A DNA stretch of 59,159 nt from Chloromonas sp. AAM2 (GCA_004335635.1 QAXH01005899.1:2250-61408), one strand, 5' to 3'. Counted from the stretch's first letter, positions 34,001 through 47,700 are shown. Notes: generated from the sequence alone by a model not told the origin. Made by a program: numbers and translations.

Positions 34001-35476
34001 ACGTGCTGCAGGCTGTCCTGCCTGTTCTGGAGCTTGGACACGGCGGTCTTCTTCTCCTGAGCATGCAAGACATGCAAGGCAGTGGCAGCTGGTTTGGCCA
34101 GAGCGCCACAGTTTGCCTTGACACGTTGGGCTTGACATTGCCTGAGCAATGCTGGCATATCATACTCATTTGCAGCATGAGTGGATTGACCACAAACAGC
34201 GTAATAGGTGCGCAGGCAAACACCCAGAAGCCAAAACCTGCGTGTGCAGTTGGTCTCATGCCGTTGGCCTGCAAGCAATCATCGGCTGCAATGGAAGGTA
34301 CCGGCTGTTGGGTGTAGAATGCCCATGTACCTGCATGATCTTGTCATGCTGTCTCCGCAGCTCATGCACGTTCATCTCCAGCTGCTCTAACTGTCGCTCG
34401 ACCTGCAAAACGCACAACACGAGTAAGGGTAATGCTGTGCAGGGCTCGTTGAAAGGTCCTGATGTGCCATGGCCAGGCCAAACCTGGTGATGGCTTTGCT
34501 GATCGTCTTCCAAGGAAAGACACTTTCACTGTACGTGTGCTTGATGCGTCGATCACCATAAGCTACTCAGTCTGCATCACAAGTTGACAACCGCTGGGTG
34601 ATGGTTCTATCGCACCCTTGTTGCTATCGTACCCTGTATTTGCTACATTCAGCCTCCAACTGCGAGCACCTTGAACGTGGTACCTACGACTCACCTGGGT
34701 TTTGCTCTCCATGTGCAATGCCGCCCCGCCCCTGGCTGCCATGAGGGCCTGAAGCTCCTTGTTCTCCTGCTTCAAGGCCATCCAGGTCTGACGGTTCTGC
34801 TTGATGCTGTCTTGCATTAAAGTACAGCGGGCTTTCGCCTCTGCCTCTGCAGGTCAGGGATGCACAGCATGACTCAGGGATTTGGACCCTGGTAGCCACG
34901 ACTTGTTCCCAAACTCTGTGGATGTTGTCAGAAATGAACACTGTGGTCGCTCGCATTGCAAAGCACTATGCCTCCCGGATACATGGCGCATGGCTTGCTT
35001 TTAGGTCACGCATGACAGCCCGACTGTTCCCCATGTGCACACTGCCACAGTCTGGCATGCCGTTGCAGCCCACATTGCCTTACTAGAGCAGGAGGTGTGC
35101 CGTACACTTTGGCATGACAATGCTTTGCAATTCGCATTGTGTGTGATGTGTATGTCCGCTGAGGCCAGCAGCACCACACACCCTTGGTACGCCTCCCACA
35201 CACATGCTTGCATGAGGTACCTTTTGTTTCGTACAAGTCCTTCAGCTGAGCAAGAGCCCGACTAAGGTGCTCTTCTCCATCTGCTGATGCAGGGCCTCGC
35301 TGCACAGGCTTTAGAGTTTCCCAAGCCCGCAACGAGCTGCCAGACCGATCCAAGGACTTTGGAGAAGCGCCACTAGTAGGTCGGGTGCTTGCACTGCTTG
35401 AGCGGCTTGAAGATGACGGCGTCTTGGATAGCAATTTGCCATTCCCTCGCTGCTCGTGCCCGCTGCTCATCGACAT
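31063..35476 (-). CDS. CCDC151: CCDC151/ODAD3 (ODA10)-like coiled-coil protein, 8 exons, 563 residues
   Basis: Exons on the minus strand: 35221-35476, 34695-34846, 34331-34402, 33847-34056, 33513-33659, 32854-33279, 32300-32461, 31063-31329. All are GT-AG and total 1692 nt, closing on TGA. Every intron but the first is phase 0 or falls on a codon boundary. A Ser-rich N-terminus (SSSSRSSSASTRPTS) precedes a nearly continuous coiled coil. Key matches from memory of CCDC151: IKQNRQTWMALKQENKELQA (about 97-116), MRQLENRLDKAVLKANEAQS (204-223) with IRHTYEK, ALEAALKAKATEHQQALLEQ, and NFEERLAVERAERAARLQPQ. Length is close to human CCDC151 (about 595). The family is needed to assemble or attach outer dynein arms on ciliary doublet microtubules; Chlamydomonas ODA10 is the algal member. 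The related CCDC63/CCDC114 families cannot be fully excluded without a search. It is divergent from the NOV-like gene. Confidence 0.8.
31435..31482. repeat. Short hairpin in a CCDC151-like intron
   Basis: GCCCCCCTGAAAAA, a short loop, then TTTTTAGTGAGGGGGG can pair as an imperfect stem. It lies in the intron between exons 31063-31329 and 32300-32461. No function is implied. Confidence 0.55.
31871..32155. repeat. 23-bp minisatellite in the CCDC151-like gene
   Basis: About 12-13 copies of a 23-bp unit close to ATGGACTGGTGACTGCTGCA then GGC, with one 24-bp variant and divergence toward the 5' side. Located in the last intron. Open frames across it on the minus strand (HACSSHQS-type repeats) are by-products. 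Confidence 0.95.
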
Positions 35477-35717
35477 TAGGGTTTGATCAGCACCTCACAG
35501 TGTAGTCTCGTAGCCCAGTGCAAGCTAACTCGCATCCAACAACAGCACGACTGGACCGGTTCGGCTGCAGGGTCATCAAAAGCGTGAGAAGGCGGTTTCA
35601 ATTTGTAAATGAGTGAGAAGAGAACCTGCTTATCCCAGGCCTTAGGACGCTGAGCCCAACGTTTCAGAAGGATGCCTTGAAGGGGCACCTCTCATCAGCC
35701 CAGCTTGGTTTGCCAAG
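35477..35717. promoter_or_regulatory. Short intergenic region between divergent CCDC151-like and NOV-like genes
   Basis: Only 241 bases separate the two proposed start codons (35476 minus, 35718 plus), so 5' UTRs and promoters of both genes must lie here or overlap the first exons. I see no TATA box at a convincing place and no motif I can name. A bidirectional promoter is an inference from spacing. Confidence 0.5.
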
Positions 35718-38700
35718 ATGGCTGATCCTCCTGCATGGCATCATGCCTTGCGGAGGCTGGTGCTGGCACAGGCCCACGGCAACTTGCCCTTGGAGCAGTG
35801 CTCTGTCCTTCTACATGAAGTTCCCCATCTCTGGACGGAACAGGACATGGAGCAGCAGCAAATGCACCACGAGCGGCACCCTCAACTGCCTCCTGAGATG
35901 CCTCCATGTCCCAGCGAACAGCAAATCATCTCAGCCACAGAGGTCTTCACTGTCCATAAACAGCGTGTCTACGTGACTGTCACGCGGGAACATGTGGAGC
36001 AACTGATGCGTTATGTCCAAGGACAATTTCAAGAATACGGGGGCTCGGAGCAGCACCTGACAGCTGATTGGCTTCTGGCAGAGGCAAGTGCTCCCACTGC
36101 TCCAAAGATGATAGCTGGTAGATGATTAATACAGCTGGATGGCTTTCGCAGGTGCACCACCCTGCGCATCTGCTTTCTGAAAACCTGCCTTGTAGCATGG
36201 CCACAACGCATTCAGCAGCAGACGTGTGACAAGGTTGTTGTTACGGGGAAGTGAACATACCTATGCCCCTATTGTTTCGTATGTTGACCCCGTGTGAACT
36301 GCCTTAGCGCACCAGCTGTGCCCAACAAGGTATGATACGTGTGCTGAAGAGAGGACGGAAGCGTCACTCCGTCCATTATAAACAGCCAGGCTTCGTGGAA
36401 GAAAGGATCGAAAGCATCGCATTCAGGCAGCCAAGGCATCGCGTTTCAGGCAGCCAGGGCATGTTGACATGGATGTCCCGTTGTGCCTTGCCGCCTCGCC
36501 CGCGCAGGTGTCAGGCTGGCTTGTAGACAAGCCTCGGTCCTACCTGAACCTGCCATCGCCCAATGACATCCCTGCGTTGAGGCAAATTCTGGACCTGCTA
36601 GCAAGAATAGATGCATTTGTTCTTGCTTACGCCACCAGCAGGTTGGTACTCAGCTGGGCAGCGGATCAGGGGTGTGAGACATTGTCCACAAGGCACGATG
36701 TACACTTGGGTTGGAAGTCACCAGCACAGATGGGTGTTGTACCCTGGAATTGACGAGCCAGGGAGTCAGCCCATGCCACACACGAGTGGTTGAGGGATGC
36801 ATAGCGTTGTGCGATTCACACTGTTTGATATGTGTGTGTATGCGTGTGTGATGCGTGCGCATGAGTGTGATGTGTGTGTGCAGATCCATCCGGACACTGG
36901 CTTGCCTGCAGCAGCTGCTGTGCAGCGAGCTCAATGTAACGCAGTACAGCGACCTCGGAGTGGGAGCTCTGTCCGGCCACCCACTCGTGCTCAAGGTGTT
37001 CACTCCACCTACAGGGAACCCATGTCTGCCTGCCATACCTGCTGTAAGTCGGATGCAGCGCAGCAGTACAGGCTACACCTGTGGCAGTACAACACAACAC
37101 AACACAACACGTTCGACACAGAACAAATCACTGCTGTACAGCACAGTGTGAGATTTTCCTGTAAAGCACATTTGCAGTGCAGGCCGCAAAAGCACAGCAA
37201 CATTGTCAGAGTAACAGCAAAAGAAGAACACACATAGTCTGCCAAGGCACAGTGCGCTGCCTTCATACGTAGTGTTGTCTTGAACTTGAAGTTTGGCAGA
37301 TTTCACTTGATATAGTGTATCCAACGTTTAAGTGTTTGGCAATTGTGCAGGTGACTGAGCAACAAGTGGCACAGGAGCTGTGGGGGCTGGTGCTGAAGCA
37401 ACCCGCTGAGGCCGTTTTTGCAGCACGCACTGTGGAAGAAAAGGAACAGGCCGTGACTGCTAGGTTTCATCCTGGTGTGGGAGGGACTTCAAAGCAGCAG
37501 GGCAAGAAAAAACAGGTGTGCCACGTATCTGTATCCTGCATCTTCTTCAGGCCGCATACAGAGCCTCTGTCCAAGCAGAGTGACTGGTCACAAATTGAAA
37601 ACCAACTGGTTGCGCTCTGCTGGTTGATATGCCGTGCGTTGTATTGACATTGCCAAACTGCACCATCACAGAAGGAGACGACAAGACCTGCTATACATTG
37701 CCAGATCGCATCATTACTGACTACAGAAAAGTTTAGTGCATGCATCCTGTCTGGATGCTTTGGGCCTTGTGCTTGGGTTGCGAGAAATGCAGTTGATGTT
37801 GGAGTTGCCAAACGACATCAGATGCACGCCTTGCAACAACAGGTTGTTGATACCTATACGACGAGATTTGATGCATGATGTAAGCCTCACAAGTACAAAA
37901 AACTGGGTTTTTCGGTACGTCTTGGCCTGAGCAGAAACACAAGCAGCACGTGGACCACCAACAGCACCACCAGCAGGCACTGTGGCTGGCACAGCAGGAG
38001 CAGCAGGGAAGAGGGTCGGGGTCAGGAGTGGGGCTGCAGCCGCCTGCCCCACAGCCCTTCTGGCCCCCCTCTGGGGTCGCCCCACAGGACCCACTCATTC
38101 GTCAGCGGTGGCTGAATGCCTCTACTTTCTGGGAGGACAAGCTTGCAGCAGCCCTCAACACACGATTCAGTGTCCAGAACCCGCAGCATGTGGGCGTGGT
38201 GTTCTCCAACCTGCTACCCGTGGTGGCTTTCATGCAGAAGGGGAAGGTGGCGGCGCAGGTGAGCAACTGAAGTCTTGTGTTTGGACAGCATGGCAAAATC
38301 TTGTACCGCTTACTGTACTAGTCTGATAGGCGCTGCTTCAGAGCAGACCCAAGTTGAGAGCAGCCTTTGTTCCAAATGGTGTGTCCACTCAGCCTGGAAA
38401 ACACACCCAAGTAATGTAAACCGTGAATCAATAAAACACTGTCCAAGAGCTGGCTGGAAGCTGCTCTCAAGTGTTCAAGCGGTGTCTGCTCAGCTTGGCA
38501 AGCTCATTTGCACTTGTCCACGGATAATGCAATCCGAAAAGTGGTATGAAGATGCACCAGAGCAGACCTGGGATGAGATTCGTTACGATCTGCATATTGC
38601 CATCCAGGCAATGGAGTGGCTGAACCTGTGTGCGTGCTTTTGTCTGTTTACATCTGTATCGTGCCACGAGTGGAGCAGAAAACGGCGGCAACATCAAGAA

Positions 38701-41700
38701 CGTTGTTGTTGCTGCATGCTCATGCCTTGCCCATCCAGAGTACGGTTGATGGCATCATCCAACGCCACGCCCCATTGGCACTGAGGTCACAGAGGGAGCT
38801 CACTGCACAGCAGGCACAGAGAGAGAAGCAGGCGCAGGTAAGACAACGCTGGGAACGATCGCTCGGGGCTGAGCTTTACGTCTACAATACAGGCTCAGAC
38901 CAATTGATTCGGCCCTGTCACAATGTAATCTAGTTTTGTCCGGTTCCTTGACACACACCCTACTATTAAGTATGTGCCACATGTGCTTTTGTACCATACG
39001 ACGTCATTCCTTGCCTTGCGTCACCGCTTGTGTCCCACACCAGTGCTGTAACAAATCGCGCCGCACCAAACTGTGTCATGCCATGCTACAGCTGCCATGC
39101 ACAAGTAGGCCTGACAGCCACGGACTTGACAGCCACGGACTTGACGACAAAATAAAAATAAAAAATAAGGAGGACGAGGTTGTGTATGCCTCGACTGTGC
39201 AGAGCTTGTGGCATGGTGCAGCCAGCTGTACGCCAGCTGGCGGCAAGCTTTCCCCTGTGATGTTACCTCCCAACCACAGGTGGTGTTGGAAATCATGGGC
39301 TTGACCCACGAACCCGTAATATTGTTTAGCGGTGGACTCAGGCGCGAGCAGGATGAAAGCCTGAGGACAATTTTGGACCTACAGGAGGGCGATCGCCCCA
39401 CCTTCGACATGCTGATGGCACATTTTGCCATCACAATGAAACAGTTCATGGTAAGTTTAGAGGGACCAGGTGTGCCTCGGGGTAACGTGCGTGTATTGTG
39501 TCAACCCCGTCACCAATTGATGTGCTGGACAGCTACTTGGATCACGTTGAACATATACGATGCCATGGCGTCTTTGGCTGCAATCCATGCCTTCGTGACG
39601 CCCATGGTCTGCCGACGTGCAAACCGAACGACAAAACTATCGTACTACGCTGCCCTGATGCTTTGGAGGACCTCGGCCATCCTGCTCGCACCCATAAGCA
39701 CGCTTTCCGTTACTGGCAGTGGGCGCTTGGTGGGCGACTGTCGGAGATGCCTACCGAACGCAACAACTGCGCGATGCGAGTATTGATGAAGCTTGATTGG
39801 CGGAACATGACAAACGACAACTTTCTGGTGGCCAAGTTTCTTGAGCCTCACACAATGGTGTTACACTTTGTCATCATTCGCAGGCTGCTGCTGCCGTCAA
39901 CCCTGGCCCCGCTTTCTTTGAGCATGTGGGCAAGGTCATGTCGCTGACATACATGGGTGCGTGGACGTTGTTGCAGCTATGTCGGACAGCACCAAGTAAA
40001 GCAACAGGCCACGTGACGCACGTGTATCACGTGGGACCACGAAACGGCTAGGTTGTTTTATGTCTCACACAGGGCATGTCCAACCCTCCTGCCAGCCAAC
40101 TGTATGCGTGCAGGCCCGCTAGTGCCGTACCCGTCTAAGAATTATTCAACTGACACAAAGATGAGAATAGAGGTCAGGCGCAAGCGACTCACCGAGTTCT
40201 GGGAGCAGGACCTGCTAGCCCAGATGCTGCTGCGCCTCGTATACGTGAGCTTTGCTGGACGCTTGGGCGAACTACCAGACACGTAGGTTGTTGTTGTCTG
40301 TTCACATCCGGGTTGATGCCAGGTTGTGGTAGGGTACTTGCGCTAAGGGACTCACTGTGGCCTTCAGTTTGAATCATCACATTCAGCGGATTCCAATGTG
40401 GTGGGTTTCATGGCCAGGTAGCGGCAAAAGAAGAAGAAGATGAAAAGGCAAAAGTCTGCCTTGATATGGGATGATGGGCCATGACTGCCAGGCGCCATGG
40501 CATTCTTAAGCATGCGGACTTCAGTCCGTACGATATTTGCATGCCAGTACATCCGGACAAGGTGTACAGAATTTCCAGGCTAGGAAATTGATATACGTTG
40601 AGTATCCGCACGCCTGGACAACCGGCATATTAAACAAAGTGGTTAGGCTGGTTAATCCACCAAGTCCCTGACAGTGTGTCTACAACAGTTCAACATTCCA
40701 GGCACACAAAGTGGTCAGCAACAATATCAACCTGCTGGCAAAACCACAGTGGCAGTCTTACGGGCAACCAAGACTTGTGTGTTGCTTTTTGCAGGCATGC
40801 TGTGCTGGGCGCAAAGGCAGAAGACATGAAGAAGCTGGTTGCGGGACTAAGAAAGCAACCAGGAACTAAGGACGACAGATCAGACAAGGTGGGCACAACA
40901 TGGGCTGGGGTAGATCATGTTCATGGTTGGTGATTACTCATCATGGACTAAGAGCTGGTGTCTGGAAGCCGGCCGGTTGGCCCCCACTGTACTGGGGTCT
41001 TGTCACATGTCGTTTTCATCCAACCTTTGCTGCTGACGCTTGTGACTGTTTTGACAAAGAAAGACCCGCCACACAGTCTGATGTTCCTTCTTGCGTTCAT
41101 CCTGCTTGCCTGCCAAGCGTTCTTTGTTTCAAGGTCTTCACTGACTGTTGTCTGTTCCCTTTGCACCCTGGAGGACCTGAATACCGGTCTACTTCAGCTC
41201 CCTTGAGCAGGCCTTGTAGGGAGAGCTAACCTTGCTTGCCTGTCTTATTGTTTACTCGTTATTCTTTATTTTTTTTCCTGTCTTACCCTCCACGCCTGCA
41301 GGAAGCAGCAAAGGGGCCGAGCAGTAAGCAACGTAAACGTGCTGACCGGTCTGTTATTGTCATCAGTGACACTGAGGAAGGCAAGAGTGAGACTGGTGAT
41401 GATAGCATGTCTGACCAAGGAGAAGAAGACGAAGGTAAGCTGCATCCATGTGCTCGTTGTAAAGCAAGCCACTCCTTTTGCCAGGCAACTAAGACACAAA
41501 TGCTATTGGCTGGTTGGCTTATAGGCTGGCTTGTTGGCTTGCCATCGATGGTTAGCAAATAGAAATGGTGTCAGCAAGTACCACCTTCACTCCACTCACA
41601 GCACTGATGGACAACTTGATTTCAGGTGGTAATGTGGGCACTAAGCGGGGAGCTGGCCGCATGAACGATCAGCAGCCGTCCAAGAGGCGCAAGCTGGACA

Positions 41701-44700
41701 GCGGGGCAGTTGAGCATGCCCAGGTCGAGCAGGAAGATGACGATGATAGTGATGGTGCCGATGTTGAGGAGCCGGTTGAAATGGTTGCGGAGGCGTTTTG
41801 CCATCTGCAGCGTACGCTTCACGAGAACAGGCCCAAGGGCGAGGGCTGGTCTGCGCGGCTGCTCAAGGCACTCAAAGCCAGGGTGGACCATCAGGTGTGT
41901 GCAGGGCACGCGCTGTGTGAGCACATGGGGGGTGGGAGGGTTTGAGAGAGCAGGGTCGAGGGGTGAGGGGGGGTGGGGGTTACTGTTGTTTTGAGGGGGC
42001 GTGGTGAGGGGGGGCTGAAAGATGTAGAAAGGCGGACGAGCCGACCCTGAGCATGATGTGTGTTGTGTGAGTGTGAGAGACATGCGTTGTGTGAGAGTGG
42101 GAGGGACGAGAGTCGAGGAGACTGGATTATAACCCGGATCTATCAAAGGCAGACGTGCACATTATGATGGAAGGAGCGAGCATTTGATGGCAAAGACTTG
42201 TACGTTGGATGGCAAAGACTCGCACAACTTGCAACTCTCACCTCGCACAAGACACTTGAAAAGGGGTCATCTGAACCGTGCAATTGAAGCCTTTGGTTGG
42301 CACACCTAGCCCATGAGTAATCCGGCTCTAATCACGTCTTTGCACGTTCAGCTCGGCTTTGCACCGTCCAAAATGCAAGCGCTCAAGGTATTCCTTGATT
42401 ACATGGTCAAGCCACGACCGATCAGAGGCTCTTCCAGGGGCGCTGCGGGCACCCATGGCACAGCAGCAGCAGCAGCACAACCACCACCACCACCACCACC
42501 ACAGCCGGACAAGCAGCAGAAGCAGCAGCAGCAGCAGCAGAAGCAGAAGCAGCAGCAGAAGCAGCAGGAAGTGCCAGGAGGCCTGGAGCGTCCCGCGGAC
42601 GTGCATGTGTCCTGGGCTGATTTGAGACAGGCGGCCAGTCAGCTATCACAGGTGCGCCTTGCATGCCACACATAGAGTGTCTGTGCAAGACCGGGCTCTG
42701 CAAGACGTGGCAGATCAGCCCCAGGTGAATGGACCAGACGCTGGCATTTCAGGCACAAATGCCCCAGATGCTGCATTACTTGAGGTGCTATTGGGGTGTG
42801 TTACAGCGGCCCTTGCAATCAAAGTTGCTGCGCGTGCTGCAGTGCTACGTGCATGAGACCTGAATTGTCTGTGCTTTGTTTCTGCTCACAGGGCACGTCG
42901 CTCTTAGACTTGGCTCAGCTGGAATCCCGCCTTGCCGCCCATTTCCACGCCCCCAGCTTCACCTGCCTTGTCTTGCCGGGCCGCCCCATTTCCCTGCTAG
43001 CCGCTGCAGCCATGGATCATTCATTGGCTACCCTGCTCACGCATGGAACCCACACCTCATCAGACAACCCACTACCACTACAAGCAGGTGTGGGCGCCTC
43101 AGCCGTGCAGCAGGTGCCAGTTCTACAGGACGTTTTGCGGGTGACGGCTCAAGCTGTGTGTGCATTAGGAGGTGCAGAGTGGCCGGAGCAGCTGCAGGCT
43201 GTGCAGCAAGGCTCCACCGCCTCACATACACAAGCCCCAGCGGAACCACCACGGCCCGGCGTCCTGCCTGCTACAGCAGCCCCTGTTGTTGTCCCCTCAG
43301 CAGCACTTCATCAGCTCTGCAGTTGCCTGTGCAAGCACTTTGGCGTGCCACGTGTGGAAGCCCTTGGCCATGGCAGTGCTGCCAATCTGCTCCGTCTGCT
43401 GTCGCTGCCACAGCACGCCCACCTACGGGCCGCAGCTTCCCGCTCGGCTATCCACAGCGCTGTTGCTCTCTCGCTGCAACCACTCGACACAGCCCACACA
43501 GCGCCGACAGCTGCTGCAGCTTCCGCAACCAATGCAGTCAACCCAGGAGCGATGGCCTGGGAGGGTGCAGGTAGTGGTGAAGGAAGTGCATCAGTGGTGG
43601 GTTTGGCAGGGGAAGTGAGTCGGGGCATGGCGGTGGCTGTGCTGGCGGCTGCGCCTCCGCTGGCTGACCTTCACGCCTGGAGCTGCTGGGCGGAGGTTTT
43701 TGCACCCAGCCTGGGCCCATTGGAACAATTCCTGGCAGAGGCGGGGAGTGAAGCAGGTGAATACAGAGTATGCACCTAGCGGGATATGTTAAAGCAGGCC
43801 TGGGAGCAAGATCCGGGGTTTCAGGGCATGAATGTTGCAGTACCTGTACAGGAGCAGAACTCGAATCATCTTTTCCAATCGTGACGGCTCACAAGTCAAG
43901 CCTGACAGGGCAAAGGGAAGGAAAGCTGTTCACGTGTGCTGTTGCAGGTGTTGCTGGCCTGTCCCTGCCCCCTGGCCCGGGCCCTGTGCTGGCGCTGCCC
44001 CACGGCCGCCTGGTGCGCCTGGCTGCGGCCCCCACCATGGAGCAATGGGTCGATGCACTGCTCAGGTGAGTGCAGGGTGCCAGCCTATGACGTGGCAATT
44101 CTCCAATTGTTGGAGACCATCCTTTGACGATGCAGTTCTTCTCGGATTGGTTGGATACCATCCTTCGGCGTTGCAACCACAACCTGCAGCATTACCTGGC
44201 ATTCAGACACTTGTGATGCGTTGATGCGTTTCAGGGCTCCCAGGGCTCTCTGTTGACGTTGGAATGATGGTGGATACCATTCTTTGACGCTGCAACCAGC
44301 CCCTGCAGACTAACCTGAGACCTAGGAATTCTGGCGTGTGGATGGTGGAATGCTTCAGCCTCATGGCGCAACTGACTTGGTGCATTACAGTCAGTCAACT
44401 GCCAGCAGAGCTCATGGGTCTACAAGCCATGTCATGACTCCCAAGACATCGTGCCCTTGCTATCAGTCTGCCGGTCAGTGCTGGTGTTGACAGTGTTGAC
44501 AATGCAGGGCGGATGCGCGTCAGGCTGCATACGCGGCTGTGTCCCTCATGGCGGCCCATGGCGGGGTAGCCTGTGCACCCCTGGCGCTCATGGCATCCCA
44601 TGCAGCCTCATGCCTTGAGGCGTTGGCGGCGGAGGCAGGAGGCGGTAGTCAAGAGGCCACACAGGTGAGCGTGGGTTCGGAAGCGTTGAGAACAGGCAGC

Positions 44701-47700
44701 ATTCAGTGGCCAGCGAGTGCTGTCTCAGACAAGGCAAACGGGTGGATGCCAGCCTGAAGGGCTGCCCACTCCTAGGCGCACCTAGAAGTTCATGTGTGCC
44801 ACTTGGGGTATACTGAGCAGCCCCTAGTAGTTCATGCGTACCAGACATTCTGAACAGTGAACAGCTGCTGCCTGTAGTGAGGCAAACTCAAGTGCATTCC
44901 TTGGATAGCCATGGCCAACTTCATGCGAGTGTATTTGCATGGCGATCGTTGCGTGTAGGTGCCCAGTGGTGCGCCCCAGGCATGGTTGCCAGCCAGTGCC
45001 GGAGCTCAACGTGTGGCGCGCTTCGTGTGCGGTGTGCTGAGCTGTGTCCCACAGCCGCTGCTGGCGCATCTGGTGCCTACACTGCTGCTCGGACCCTTGG
45101 CACAGGTGGGACACACAACATGGTCAGTTACTGACTCCCCAGGTGCTCCCAAGCTGGCAAGGTGCGAGCTCGGCAGCGGTACTCGACTGCTTGCAGATAC
45201 TCCTGTGGGCGTTTGTTTGTTGTGTTATACGTACAGCGTTATACACTGAGTTGACACCACTCCTTGTTGATAGCATTCCTGGTTGCCTTGGCCATTCTCA
45301 CATGCCTGGTGGTTGTTTGGATGCCTGTTTTCAATTGATCAGCTCCTTATCCTGATACCTGGTCTTTGTTCAATGCCATGTTGCGCCACAGGTGGTGGGC
45401 AGTGCTCATGTCGCACACACCCTCCTGCTGGAAACGGCCCGGGCACAGGTGTCACATGGCGCTGTCAATAACTCACGTGTCTCACGTGACCCTGAGCTGT
45501 GCCACATGGCTCGCAGCGCCCTGCACCACCTGGGCTTCTCACTGGGCATCACACCCTGGCAGGACGACTGGTTCGCACTGGCCAGGGAACATCAGGCAAC
45601 ACTGCAGAAGCAGCAGCAACAAGAACAACAGCAGCACCAACAGCAAGAGCAAGAGCAGGCACAACAGCAGATGCAGCAGCAGGAACAGAAGCAGGAAACA
45701 AAACAAAGACAGCAGCAGGGGCAACAGGATGTGGCACAGCATGTTGCTGAGCTATCCATGTGCACCGCTGAGTCGACCGACCCACCTGAATACATTCCAT
45801 TCGAGTCAGGAACTCCTACGGCTACCAGGCAAGCCCCCACGGCCAGAAAAGAGGACGACTTGGTGAAACTTGAACAGCAGGTTGCTGTCGCTGTCACCAT
45901 AGCGCTTCCTGACTCAGCCAAGCGACAGGCAGCAGGCAGCAATGCCAGTTTGCAACTGGACACAGCCACGCTATGCAAACAGCAGGCAGCTGAATTGGAG
46001 GCGAAAGGGCGGGCGGTGGTGGAAGCTATTCGCCTGGATGAGTTTGGCCTAGGCTTTGCGGTGGACGGGGCGGGGGCGCGGCTGCGGGAGGTGCAGAATG
46101 CGCGCATGGGTCGGGCGCTGGAGCGGCTGAGTCACGAGCTGTACAGCAAGGACACTCACTTTGTACTCGAGCTCGTGCAGGTGTGTGCTGTGGACGTAAT
46201 GCACAGAGGGTGAAGACAGGTCTAAACCAGGCCATATGTAAAGTGAAATGCTCACGAGCCTCTATGCTCTTGTACTTGTTGTGTCTGCACCAGGCTCTCA
46301 TAGGGTAGTACCATTGACCGGGCAGTAGGTTCTACTTGTGGGTGAGGCCTTGAACATCGCCTGAAGTTTGGGAGTTTGGGGGGCGAGCTGGTGCAGGTGC
46401 GCGCTGTGTCTGCCTACACGAGGCCCTCGTAGGGGTATGAAAGTTGTTCTGTTGCGTCTACGCAAGGCCGTCATCAGGCTACCTTTTGCATCAACATACA
46501 TTGCTTTTTGCGTACAGGCTGCGATGCTGCAAACCAATTAGCCTAAGCCGCATATCACACCTCACTGCTCAAAGCATGGGTATGACAATCGGGGGCTAAC
46601 AGGGGGCAAAGACAGGCCTGTGCCAGGACTTGGCGTGTGTTGCCTTACGATCGTTTTGCCTACATCAGGTCGTAGGGGTGTCAGACTGAGCAGGCATTGT
46701 GCTGGACATTGGCTGCAGTTTGGCCTCCAGTTCGGCACACAGACCCTCAACATGACTGAGGTCGTCTGTTCGCATGCTTCCTTGCGTGTGTTGCTTCTAG
46801 TTTACGCTTGGTGTTGTGCATTGCCTGACTTGATGCGCAGAATGCCGACGACAACAGCTATGCTGCGGACGTTGTCCCTACACTGGAGTTCGTGCTGCAA
46901 GAGGGATGTGTCACAGTGCTCAACAACGAAGTAAGTCTCAAGCCCACTGACAGCAGTAAAGCAATGACCTTCCTTGCGTGACTTCACGACTTGGCCACTG
47001 TACTGCGCTCCTTGGTGCCTGCCTGTCTGAGGCACCACAGGCCCAATGACAGCCTTCCTGTACTCATTTTTGGACTAAGGGCTGCACGCGTCGCATCATG
47101 TGTTGATTTAAGGGTTTGCATGATGCTCCGTGCACTCCGTTTTCTGCGTGGTGATATGTGTGTGTGTGTGTGTGTTTGTGTCTGTGCATGCAGGTGGGGT
47201 TCAGTGAGTCCAACCTGCGTGCACTCTGTGACGTGGGGCGCTCCACCAAGAGCCGCGCCCTGGGCTACATAGGGCAAAAGGTGTGGCGGGTTTGAGAGCA
47301 CTCCGGGCAGCTGTTGCATGCGAGCAGCCTACATGCGGGTGCTTAGGACGGGCTTAGTTTAGCAGCAGCTAGGCTTGTTAGCAAGAGGCGGGCTGCCGTA
47401 GGCACAGGAAGGCAAGGTTCACTGAGCCGTGTGGAACATGGGTTGCTTTTGCTTCTGGAAGACACCAGTTGGCGATTCATTGAAAGTTTGTGAGGCCCTT
47501 GATCACATGGGCGATGAAAGCCAGTCTGTGAAACAAGCTTGTGCCATACAGTCGTGTCCTTTCTGACTTGTTGACTGTGCCCTGCTCATTGCTGATGTCA
47601 ACGATTACATTGCTCTTGGTGGCTGCAGGGCATTGGCTTCAAGAGCGTGTTCCGGGTGAGCGCGCTGATCAACCGGCATCTGATTGGCCGGTAGTCCTTC

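Noticed and set aside
38275..38493. Upstream extension of the frame leading to 38494
   Set aside because: The preceding exon ends cleanly at 38258 with a GTGAGC donor and an acceptor is present at 38491-38493, so the intervening open frame is treated as intron.
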